Positions 39,388 through 47,167 of a stretch of DNA of 64,000 nt are shown here, one piece after another (positions within the stretch are counted from its first letter, which is position 1; every line of letters starts with the position of its first letter). Both the position numbers and the translations under genes were made by a program. Source of the stretch: Candidatus Dadabacteria bacterium (GTDB lineage: Bacteria; Desulfobacterota_D; UBA1144; Nemesobacterales; Nemesobacteraceae). The stretch is taken from the NCBI GenBank assembly GCA_022827275.1, contig JAJDTG010000007.1:1-64000 (forward strand). The letters run 5' to 3'. Below the pieces are notes generated by a model. The model ran no database searches and was not told where the DNA came from. It saw nothing but the letters and a program-made list of their open reading frames with translations.

Positions 39388-39678
39388 CTATTCGTTTATC
39401 AGTTTCTCTTCGAATTCGCCTATGGGGATTGCGACAAGGGTTTCTATATGGATTGTGCCCCTTGAACCGAGTTCTATTACGATTTTCGTGATCGTTTCGT
39501 TATCCGGGGCTTCCACTATGTTAACGAAATCATAAGGACCGAGCGCCGCGTACTGGGCTTCAACCTTGGCGCCCATCTCTTCAAGCTCCCTGTTAACCTC
39601 TTTTATCCTCTCGGGCCTCATCTTTATGGTCCTTCTGCCCTCGTCGGTGAGGTTGCTAAGCATGATGTATTTGCCCAT
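39388..39678 (-). CDS. GYD domain protein
   Basis: This 96-residue protein is of the GYD family: MGKYIMLSNLTDEGRRTIK, then ALGPYDFVNIVEAPDNE (the GxYD motif) and TIHIETLVAIPIGEF. It is a ferredoxin-like fold of unknown biochemical role. It precedes nothing on its strand but follows trxA by 26 bp, so the two probably share a transcript. Confidence 0.88.
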   Translation of the reverse strand: MGKYIMLSNLTDEGRRTIKMRPERIKEVNRELEEMGAKVEAQYAALGPYDFVNIVEAPDNETITKIVIELGSRGTIHIETLVAIPIGEFEEKLINE

Positions 39679-39704
39679 CTTGTCGTTCCTGTGCCTGGAA
39701 GTAA

Positions 39705-40037
39705 TCAGTCCAGGGCCTTGTTCAACACCTTCTCTATTTCGCTTTTCGGGACGGCGCCGACTATCTGCTCGGCTACCTCGCCGTTTTTAAAAACTATCAG
39801 CGTGGGAATGCTTCTTATGCGGAATTTCATGGTTGTCTGGGGGTTCTCGTCCACATTCACCTTTCCCACTTTCACGCTGCCTTCGTAATCATTGGAGATC
39901 TCCTCGATAACGGGGGAAAGAGCCCTGCAGGGGCCGCACCAGGGGGCCCAGAAGTCAACCAGAACAGGAACTTCGCTTTCCATTACTTCCTTATCGAATG
40001 CGGAATCTACTACTTCGACTATGTTTGAGGATGCCAT
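39705..40037 (-). CDS. trxA: Thioredoxin
   Basis: This is a 110-residue thioredoxin with active site WCGPC (in DFWAPWCGPCRALSP) and the cis-Pro region RIRSIPTLIVFKNGEV. It ends with a short helix. It reduces protein disulfides in the cytosol. No signal peptide. Followed by the GYD gene on the same strand. Confidence 0.95.
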   Translation of the reverse strand: MASSNIVEVVDSAFDKEVMESEVPVLVDFWAPWCGPCRALSPVIEEISNDYEGSVKVGKVNVDENPQTTMKFRIRSIPTLIVFKNGEVAEQIVGAVPKSEIEKVLNKALD

Positions 40038-40145
40038 TTTAAATCTCCTTTGGGGCTTTTATGCCTATATGCTAATACCAATTCGGAATAATACAAGAAG
40101 AGGGTCTAAGACGCTTCTCATCTATAGTACCGATCTTTTAGTCGT

Positions 40146-40151
40146 GTATAA
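40146..40151 (+). promoter_or_regulatory. Candidate -10 box for the RND operon
   Basis: TATAAT lies about 100 nt before the periplasmic adaptor start in the divergent gap after trxA. No convincing -35 is seen. Confidence 0.35.
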
Positions 40152-40247
40152 TTCCTGAGATTTCAAAATGCACCCGTGCCCTTAAGTGCCGTTCTCTGTG
40201 GTTGTTCTGAACGGGATATTCTGGCAATGGAGAGTGAATTCGTGGTT

Positions 40248-41309
40248 ATGCGAATAAAAGTGTTCTTTCTCTTTTTATCTGTCTGCTTTTTCCCCGGTCT
40301 CTCGCTCGCTCAGCCCCCCGACGCACCGGTGGCGGTGTCCGCAGTCGTTGAGAGGGAGGTAAAGAAGCCCCTAAGGCTTGTCGGCGCGACGTTTCCCGCG
40401 AGGAAATCCATCATATCAAGCGAGGTCGAGGGAGTCGTCGGGAAAATGAATGCCGAGGAGGGCCAGTACGTAAAAAAGGGCGAAACCCTCGCCGAGATAA
40501 AGAACGACAAGATCCGCTTTGCCCTCGAACGGCTTAAAAACGAGAGAAAGGAAGCCCTCGCGAGAGCCGAGCTTTCGGAAAAAGATTTTGCAAGGATGAA
40601 AGAGCTTTACGAGAAGGGAATTATTTCTGACGGAGATTTCGACAGGGCGAGGACCCAGAGGGAGTCCGGCCAGGCCGGTCTGCTCAGTCTTGGGAGCCGC
40701 ATCGAAATCGCCGAATACGATCTTGCGGCGTCGAGAATCGCCGCTCCTTTTAACGGCTACGTGACTAAGCACCACACCGAGGCGGGACAGTGGCTAGGTA
40801 TGGGGGACCAGGTGGTTTCCTTTGTGGACATAGACACGATAGAAGTAATGGCGGGGGTGCCCGAGAGGTACATAGACGACATAAGCGAGGGCATGGAGGT
40901 CGAGGTCATACTGCCCTCCCACAATCGGCTCACCGTTCCCGCAGAAATCTCTTCAGTAATCCCGGACGCGGACCCGAGGGCCGTGTCTTTTCCGGTAAGG
41001 GTGGTGCTTGACAATCCCGATCATACGATAAAATCCTCGGCTTCCGCCGTAATTATGGTAAGGATCGGCGAAACCGAGAAAATAAAGCTCGTACCGAAAG
41101 ATTCCATAGTCAGGTCTCCCCAGGGCACCATGGTTTTTGCCGTGAGGGAAGGCCTAGCACACCCGGTGCCGGTGGAAGAAAAGGGCTGGTACGGGAGCTT
41201 CACTCATGTTGAAGGCGGAATAAGCGTAGGGGAGAGCGTGGTCGTAAGGGGAAACGAGAGACTCAGGCCCATGCAGAAAGTCAGGATCACTGACACCATA
41301 GAGCAATGA
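40248..41309 (+). CDS. RND efflux periplasmic adaptor
   Basis: This is a 353-residue HlyD/AcrA-type membrane fusion protein. The signal peptide (MRIKVFFLFLSVCFFPGLSLA) is cut after the Ala; ATG 40248 is chosen for this reason, though ATG 40227 is also open. Order: barrel-sandwich half with EGVVGKMNAEEGQYVKKGETLAEI, alpha-helical hairpin (about 95-150), second half RIAAPFNGYVTKHHTEAGQWL, then beta-barrel with GVPERYIDDISEGMEVEV. It joins the pump below to an outer-membrane channel. The pump gene overlaps by 4 bp. Confidence 0.9.
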   Translation: MRIKVFFLFLSVCFFPGLSLAQPPDAPVAVSAVVEREVKKPLRLVGATFPARKSIISSEVEGVVGKMNAEEGQYVKKGETLAEIKNDKIRFALERLKNERKEALARAELSEKDFARMKELYEKGIISDGDFDRARTQRESGQAGLLSLGSRIEIAEYDLAASRIAAPFNGYVTKHHTEAGQWLGMGDQVVSFVDIDTIEVMAGVPERYIDDISEGMEVEVILPSHNRLTVPAEISSVIPDADPRAVSFPVRVVLDNPDHTIKSSASAVIMVRIGETEKIKLVPKDSIVRSPQGTMVFAVREGLAHPVPVEEKGWYGSFTHVEGGISVGESVVVRGNERLRPMQKVRITDTIEQ

Positions 41310-44300
41310 ATCTTGTCGAGACCTCTATAAAAAACCCCGTAACCGTAGCCGTCGGCGTTATATTCCTCGTTATTTTCGGGGTTATCTCGCTTTTCAGAAT
41401 TCCCGTTCAGCTCACCCCGGATGTCGAGACGCTCAGGGTCACCGTGAGCACTTTCTGGAGGGGGGCAAGCCCCTTTGAGATAGAAAGCGAGGTGGTAAAC
41501 GAGCAGGAAGACGAGCTTCGGGGAATAACGGGTCTCACAAGGCTTGACAGCGAGAGCTCGGAGAGCTCCTCCGAGGTAATACTCGAGTTTGAAACCGGTT
41601 CCGACATCGATTCCAAGGTGGTCAAGGTGTCGAACAGACTTGATCAGGTAAGGGAATATCCGGACGAGGTCGAGCGGCCCGTGATAACCACCGTCGATCC
41701 CAGGGCAAACGCCATGGCGTGGTTTATCCTGAAGCCCCTTCCTGGCAATCCCATTGATATAAATCTTTACTACGACTTCGCGGACGAGATAATCCGTACC
41801 AGGCTTGAGAGGGTTCCAGGAGTCGGGGCTTCAAACGTGTTCGGCGGAAGGGAACGGCTCATAGAGGTTCTTTTCGACCCTGCCGCGCTTGCCAAGAGAA
41901 ATATCACGATAGCCGCGCTTGCCGCTTCCATTGACAGGGAGAATGAGAATTTCAGCGCCGGCTCCTTTAGCGAAGGTAAAAGGCAGTATGTCGTTCGAAC
42001 CGTCGGAGAGTACAGAACCACGCGTGATATAGGGAACATAGTAGTGGCTACCGCACAGAGCGGCCTTCCCGTTTACCTGAAGGATGTTGCCACTGTCCGC
42101 CTCGGATACGAGGACCCGGGCTACACGGTAAGGCAGAACGGAGAGCCCTCCATCGCCGTTAACGTGCTTCGCGAGAGCGGGGCGAACTCAATGGAGGTTA
42201 AAGAGGCCATCTTTGCGGCCGTTGAGGAACTGAATACGGGCGTCCTCAAGGAGAACGGGCTTCGCCTCCGGAATGTCTATGAAGAGACCGGGTACATAAA
42301 AAGTGCGATAAACCTTGTGAGGAACAATCTTATCATAGGCGGTGTGCTCGCCATAACGGTTCTCCTTCTTTTCCTGAGAAGCGCGAGCAGCACGATGATT
42401 GTGGCAATCGCGATACCGTCAAGCGTCGTAGGGACTTTCATAGTTTTCGAGGCGCTCGGGCGCACCATAAACGTGGTCAGTCTCGCGGGAATGAGCTTCG
42501 CCGTCGGCATGGTTATAGACAACTCGATCGTGGTTCTTGAAAACGTGTACCGCCACATGCAGATGGGAAAATCGAGGATGGAGGCGGCCTATGACGGCAC
42601 GACCGAGGTCTGGGGGGCGGTGCTTGCAAGCACCCTCACCACGGCCGCCGTGTTCATTCCGATCATGTTCATTCAGGAGCAGACGGGACAGCTGTTTCGA
42701 GACATAGCCATAGCGATCAGCGTCTCGGTCATACTGAGTCTTCTTGTTTCCATAACCGTCATACCGTCCGCGTCTTCAAAGTACCTCTCCGCGAAGGGCG
42801 CGGAATCTCTTGAGCGCCTTCGTATCATGTCGCGGCTGTTTGATTTCGCGGGAAGGGTCTCAGAGTTTATAAACCGCTTCACCGAGCAGATAATGACAAG
42901 CGTTCGGAAAAGGGTGATTCTCGTGGGTTCTTTCACTCTCCTGTCAATAGTGCTTATAATCGCCGTTTTTCCCAAGACCGAATACCTGCCCACGGGAAAC
43001 AGGAACCTGCTTTTCGGGATACTTATCCCGCCTCCCGGATACAATGTCGAGGAATATACCGCCATCGGAAAGCAGATCGAGGCTGATCTCAAGCCTTATA
43101 TGAACGGGGAAACCGCGACCGGGAAAGATCTCCCGCGCATAAAGTATTTTTTCTATGTCGCGAGGGGAAAACAGATTATCATGGGCGCGGTCGCCGAGAA
43201 GAGAAAGGAACTCAGGGACCTTTTCCCCGTTCTTCGCCAGACCCTGTCCGAGGTTCCGGGGACGTTCGGCGTGATAGTCCAGCCCAGCATCTTTAACAGC
43301 AACATAGGCGAGGGGAGGTCGATAGACGTTAACGTTACGGGAGATGATCTCGATGAGATACTGAGGACCGCGAGAAGCGTGTTTTTCATGTCTATGGAAG
43401 CCATTCCCGGGGCGCAGGTAAGACCGATTCCGAGCCTTGATCTCGGAAGCCCCGAGATCAGGATCATTACCGAGCGGGAGGCGGCTTCCCGGGTCGGGAT
43501 CACCAACAGCGAGCTCGGGTTTGCCGTGAGATCCCTGATAGACGGCGTCGCGGCAAGTGAGTTTAACCTCGAGGGACAGGAGGTCGACATAGTCTTGCGG
43601 GCGGAGCAGGATTTCTCCGAGAGAACCCAGGATATAGAGAACATAATGATCACTTCTCCGAGCGGGAAGGTGGTTACCGTGGGAGCTTTAGCCAAGGTCA
43701 GCCTTGAAAACGGCCCGGAACAGATAAATCACTACGAAAGACAGAGGGTGATAACGATACAGATAACTCCCCCCGAAGAAGTTACGCTTGAGGAGGGGAT
43801 AGAGATCATTAACGACAATATAATCTCCGTGCTTCAGCAAAGCGGCCAGGTAGGGGAGCGGACCGGTTTTGTCCTTTCCGGGACCGCGGACAAGCTTGCA
43901 ACGGCAAAAGATGCGCTTCAGTTGAATTTTCTTCTGGCCGTAGTGATATCGTTTCTGCTGATGGCCGCTCTTTTCGGGAGTTTTCTCCATCCTCTGGTTA
44001 TCCTGGTCACGGTTCCGTTTGCCTCCCTCGGAGGTTTCCTCGGGCTTTTCGCGCTTAACCTGTTCACGTACCAGCCGCTTGATATACTGACGATGCTGGG
44101 TTTTGTGATTCTCATAGGAATAGTCATTAACAACGCCATACTCATAGTCCACCAGGCGCTTAACAACATGCGGGCGGGCATGGAGCAACAGGAGGCCATA
44201 CGCGAATCAGTAAGGGTGAGGATAAGGCCGATTTTCATGAGCACTCTCACGAGCGTGTTCGGCATGCTTCCCCTTGTGCTTGCTCCGGGGGAAGGCTCCG

Positions 44301-44428
44301 AGCTTTACAAGGGCCTTGGAAGCGTCGTGGTCGGCGGACTTGTTCTCTCAACGGCCTTCACCCTGTTTCTGATCCCTTCGGTTTTCAGCCTCATGCTCGA
44401 GTTCCGGAAAAGGTCCCCCGTCTTATGA
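41306..44428 (+). CDS. RND efflux pump, AcrB-like
   Basis: This is a 1040-residue inner-membrane RND transporter. Twelve helices and two large periplasmic loops are arranged as in AcrB: helix 1 VAVGVIFLVIFGVISLFRIPVQLTP, helix 4 SFAVGMVIDNSIVVLENVYRH, and the second repeat MLGFVILIGIVINNAILIVHQ. In the proton relay site one Asp is followed by Asn (VIDN), where AcrB has two Asp; the same pattern occurs in other RND subgroups. It starts in an ATGA overlap with the adaptor. Substrate is unknown; no outer-membrane channel gene follows. Confidence 0.93.
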   Translation: MNLVETSIKNPVTVAVGVIFLVIFGVISLFRIPVQLTPDVETLRVTVSTFWRGASPFEIESEVVNEQEDELRGITGLTRLDSESSESSSEVILEFETGSDIDSKVVKVSNRLDQVREYPDEVERPVITTVDPRANAMAWFILKPLPGNPIDINLYYDFADEIIRTRLERVPGVGASNVFGGRERLIEVLFDPAALAKRNITIAALAASIDRENENFSAGSFSEGKRQYVVRTVGEYRTTRDIGNIVVATAQSGLPVYLKDVATVRLGYEDPGYTVRQNGEPSIAVNVLRESGANSMEVKEAIFAAVEELNTGVLKENGLRLRNVYEETGYIKSAINLVRNNLIIGGVLAITVLLLFLRSASSTMIVAIAIPSSVVGTFIVFEALGRTINVVSLAGMSFAVGMVIDNSIVVLENVYRHMQMGKSRMEAAYDGTTEVWGAVLASTLTTAAVFIPIMFIQEQTGQLFRDIAIAISVSVILSLLVSITVIPSASSKYLSAKGAESLERLRIMSRLFDFAGRVSEFINRFTEQIMTSVRKRVILVGSFTLLSIVLIIAVFPKTEYLPTGNRNLLFGILIPPPGYNVEEYTAIGKQIEADLKPYMNGETATGKDLPRIKYFFYVARGKQIIMGAVAEKRKELRDLFPVLRQTLSEVPGTFGVIVQPSIFNSNIGEGRSIDVNVTGDDLDEILRTARSVFFMSMEAIPGAQVRPIPSLDLGSPEIRIITEREAASRVGITNSELGFAVRSLIDGVAASEFNLEGQEVDIVLRAEQDFSERTQDIENIMITSPSGKVVTVGALAKVSLENGPEQINHYERQRVITIQITPPEEVTLEEGIEIINDNIISVLQQSGQVGERTGFVLSGTADKLATAKDALQLNFLLAVVISFLLMAALFGSFLHPLVILVTVPFASLGGFLGLFALNLFTYQPLDILTMLGFVILIGIVINNAILIVHQALNNMRAGMEQQEAIRESVRVRIRPIFMSTLTSVFGMLPLVLAPGEGSELYKGLGSVVVGGLVLSTAFTLFLIPSVFSLMLEFRKRSPVL

Positions 44429-44495
44429 AACCGGTTTTGTTTGTGGCATAATAAATCTCTTGACTCAAATTGACAATCATTTGGAGGGATCTTAA

Positions 44496-45884
44496 ATGGC
44501 TAAGACGAAATACAGGGTGGAATCCGACTCGATGGGAAAGATGAAAGTCCCCTCGGATGCTTATTACGGGGCGCAGACGGCGAGGGCGGTTGAGAATTTT
44601 CCCGTGAGCGGGCGCACTCTTCCAAGGGAATTCATAAGGGCGATGGGTCTTGTGAAGCTGGCCGCCGCGCATACAAACGCGGAACTCGGATATCTGAAGA
44701 AGGGTGTGGCGCGGGCCGTAGCGAGGGCCGCGCAGGAGGTTGTCGACGGAAAGCTCGATGATCATTTCGTGGTGGATGTCTTCCAGACGGGTTCTGGCAC
44801 CTCGACCAACATGAACACGAATGAAGTGATAGCCAACAGGGCGACCGAACTGCTTAAGGGGAAGACCCGGGTGCATCCGAACGATCACGTGAACATGGGT
44901 CAGTCAAGCAATGACGTCATTCCCACGGCCATGCATGTCTCTTCCCTTGAAGCGATAGAAAAAGACCTTATACCGTCGCTTGAGTATCTTCGCGACGCTC
45001 TCTCTAAAAAGGCAAAGGAGTTTGACCACATAGTAAAGATAGGGCGCACCCACCTTATGGATGCCACCCCGATACGGCTCGGCCAGGAATTCAGCGGGTA
45101 CGCGAGCATGGTCGATCACGGAATCTCAAGATTAAGGGGGATAAGAAACGACCTCTCGGAACTCGCCATAGGGGGAACCGCAGTCGGCACGGGGATAAAC
45201 ACCCACAAGAATTTCGGAAAAAAAGTGGCGGCAAGGATAACCGAGGCTACAGGAGTGAAGTTCAGGGAAGCTAAAAATCACTTTGAGGCCCAGGCGTCAA
45301 AGGACGCGGTTGTCCAGGCAAGCGGAGCGCTGAAGACGGTCTCCGTAAGCCTCATCAAGATAGCAAACGACATACGTTGGCTCGGAAGCGGCCCGCGCTG
45401 CGGCTTCGGAGAGATTCTTCTGCCGGCGATACAGCCGGGTTCGTCCATTATGCCCGGGAAGGTTAACCCGGTGATCGGGGAATCCGTTACGCAGGTAGCG
45501 GCACAGGTAATCGGAAACGACGCGGCGATAACGATTGGAGGACAGTCGGGGAATTTCGAGCTTAACGTGATGATGCCCATGATGGCGGACAATCTTCTTC
45601 AGTCTATAAGTCTCCTGTCAAGGGTCTCCACCGTGTTTGTCGACAAGTGCATCTCCGCAATAGAGGCGGACGAGGAGCGCTGCGGGGAGATCATCGAGCA
45701 GAGCCTCGCCATGTGCACCAGCCTAGCACCGATCATAGGCTATGATAACGCGGCCGCGATCGCAAAGGAAGCCTACGCCTCGGGGAGCACCGTCAGGGAA
45801 GTTGCAAGGGAAAAGGGAGTGCTCTCCGATGATGAACTCGACAGGGTTCTTGACCCGCTGTCGATGACAAAGCCGGTTTCGTAG
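44496..45884 (+). CDS. fumC: Class II fumarate hydratase
   Basis: This is a 462-residue fumarase C, which interconverts fumarate and malate. Motifs: MGKMKVPSDAYYGAQTARAVENF, TGSGTSTNMNTNEVIANRA, HPNDHVNMGQSSNDVIPTA-type loop, GRTHLMDATPIRLGQEF, and the mobile loop GSSIMPGKVNPV with Ser316/Ser317 at the catalytic serine. Aspartase is a close relative, but the fumarase loop and length fit better. Ribosome site GGAGGG precedes ATG. Monocistronic. Confidence 0.95.
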   Translation: MAKTKYRVESDSMGKMKVPSDAYYGAQTARAVENFPVSGRTLPREFIRAMGLVKLAAAHTNAELGYLKKGVARAVARAAQEVVDGKLDDHFVVDVFQTGSGTSTNMNTNEVIANRATELLKGKTRVHPNDHVNMGQSSNDVIPTAMHVSSLEAIEKDLIPSLEYLRDALSKKAKEFDHIVKIGRTHLMDATPIRLGQEFSGYASMVDHGISRLRGIRNDLSELAIGGTAVGTGINTHKNFGKKVAARITEATGVKFREAKNHFEAQASKDAVVQASGALKTVSVSLIKIANDIRWLGSGPRCGFGEILLPAIQPGSSIMPGKVNPVIGESVTQVAAQVIGNDAAITIGGQSGNFELNVMMPMMADNLLQSISLLSRVSTVFVDKCISAIEADEERCGEIIEQSLAMCTSLAPIIGYDNAAAIAKEAYASGSTVREVAREKGVLSDDELDRVLDPLSMTKPVS

Positions 45885-45941
45885 GGGTTTTCGCCTTAAA
45901 GCCGGTGATTTGTTAAACGGTGGTTTACTCGAATTGGGCGA

Positions 45942-46400
45942 ATGAGAAATTTTCTTTTAGTTTTTCTGCTTTTTTTAGTTTTTCCGGCTTCTTCTTATGC
46001 GGAGCAGAAGGGTTACAAGACCTATACCGATATAGGGGAGCTTGAACCGCCAACCTTAACCATCTCGCAGGTTCTCTCCTCCCGGGATGAGTTTGACAGG
46101 AAAATATTCACGCTCGAGGGGCAGGTGGGTGATCTGCGGTTCAAGAGAATGGCGAACGGAAGGAAGTTCACCCTGTTTCAGTTTTTTGAGAATGATCCGG
46201 AAAAAAGAATAAATGTTTACGCCAGAGGGTTCGTAGAGGGCATTGAAAACGGGAGCAGGGTAAGGATCTGGGGTCGCTACAGCAAGCATAAAAGGTATTT
46301 TCTTTCCAAGCGCAAGAACATCATGAAGGCGAAGAAGATACAGATTGAAGGTATTCCGCAGTCGGGACAGAGTGGAACTGAAGAGGGGAATACTTCTTAG
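45942..46400 (+). CDS. Secreted OB-fold-like protein
   Basis: This 152-residue protein has a signal peptide (MRNFLLVFLLFLVFPASSYA, cleavable after Ala20). The mature part is small and basic. RKIFTLEGQVGDLRFKRMANGRKFT and GFVEGIENGSRVRIWGRYSK suggest a five-strand OB-fold of the periplasmic nucleic-acid-binding-like (YgiW/tRNA_anti-like) type. It is probably periplasmic. No partner genes. Function unknown. Confidence 0.65.
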   Translation: MRNFLLVFLLFLVFPASSYAEQKGYKTYTDIGELEPPTLTISQVLSSRDEFDRKIFTLEGQVGDLRFKRMANGRKFTLFQFFENDPEKRINVYARGFVEGIENGSRVRIWGRYSKHKRYFLSKRKNIMKAKKIQIEGIPQSGQSGTEEGNTS

Positions 46401-46481
46401 CGGGTGACTGTTCAGGGATATTTCAGTTGATATTTCGAGTGAAGTTCCATATGGTTGCAGTTACAAGACAGTGAGGTTGCA

Positions 46482-46730
46482 ATGGGAGACAAATTGACTG
46501 AAAAAACCGTATCGCCGAAAGAATTTGGCGACTCTGAAAAAGTTACCAAAGAAGCTGGCGACGAATCTCCGATTGCTCTGGATAGTGATGAGCATGGGGG
46601 CTCTCCGGCCGCCGCTTCCGTCGAGGAGAAACCCCGCTTTAAAGTTGCTGATTCCGATGAAATTGATGCGGCTATTGCAAAGCGCAAAGACAAGATACAG
46701 CCAATTCTAGATTATCTAAAAGATAAGTAG
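46482..46730 (+). CDS. Putative antitoxin partner of the Doc-like gene
   Basis: This is an 82-residue, acidic, mostly disordered protein. It begins MGDKLTEKTV, has a low-complexity Ala/Ser/Glu middle, and ends with a charged helix (SDEIDAAIAKRKDKIQPILDYLKDK in pieces). No Phd-type DNA-binding domain is visible. Start ATG 46482 follows GAGG by a short space; earlier TTG and ATG starts exist. The Doc-like gene starts 2 nt after its stop, the layout of a toxin-antitoxin pair, so an antitoxin role is inferred from position. Confidence 0.55.
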   Translation: MGDKLTEKTVSPKEFGDSEKVTKEAGDESPIALDSDEHGGSPAAASVEEKPRFKVADSDEIDAAIAKRKDKIQPILDYLKDK

Positions 46731-46732
46731 GC

Positions 46733-47104
46733 ATGAAATATTAATCTGCCAAGAAAGTCACTACCATCCATGAACAAGTTGTTGGACCTAACGAACTGCA
46801 AGGCATAACCCTGAATAAATCCATTGAGTCTGTTTTGGCTCGTGTCGAGAACCGCGTAGCCTATGAAACAATTGAGGATGTGTTTGAGCTTGCTGCTTGT
46901 TACGCGTGTTGTATCGCAGTTGGTCATGCGTTCAATGATGGTAACAAGAGAACCGCATTTAAGGCAATGGATACTTGCTTGACCGTAAACGGCATAGAGT
47001 TGGATTTTGACACGATGGAAGCGGGTGAGATGATGGTTAAAGTTGCCCAAGGTATTGTTAATGAAAAAGAATTGGCTGAGTGGCTTAGAGCTCTGGTTCG
47101 ATAA
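46733..47104 (+). pseudogene. doc: Doc-family (Fic fold) toxin with stop at codon 4
   Basis: The frame from ATG 46733 reads MKY, then TAA, then SAKKVTTIHEQVVG and continues unbroken to 47104. Doc proteins begin with a short strand and helix (LSVEDVLAIH type), so the codon that is TAA here most simply was TTA (Leu). The catalytic Fic/Doc motif is HAFNDGNKRTAF, complete with His and the Asp/Asn/Lys/Arg residues that in P1 Doc transfer phosphate to EF-Tu. A downstream TTG (46835) could start a 90-residue form that lacks the first helices. Either the toxin is dead or the base is an error. Its antitoxin partner overlaps upstream. Confidence 0.8.
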
Positions 47105-47167
47105 AGTTCTCGAACTCAAGGTATTTAGAATGACTGTGGATCATAATTGTTCGTGCCATAAACCTCT

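Noticed and set aside
44496-45884. Aspartate ammonia-lyase
   Set aside because: Same superfamily, but length and motif details fit fumarase C better.
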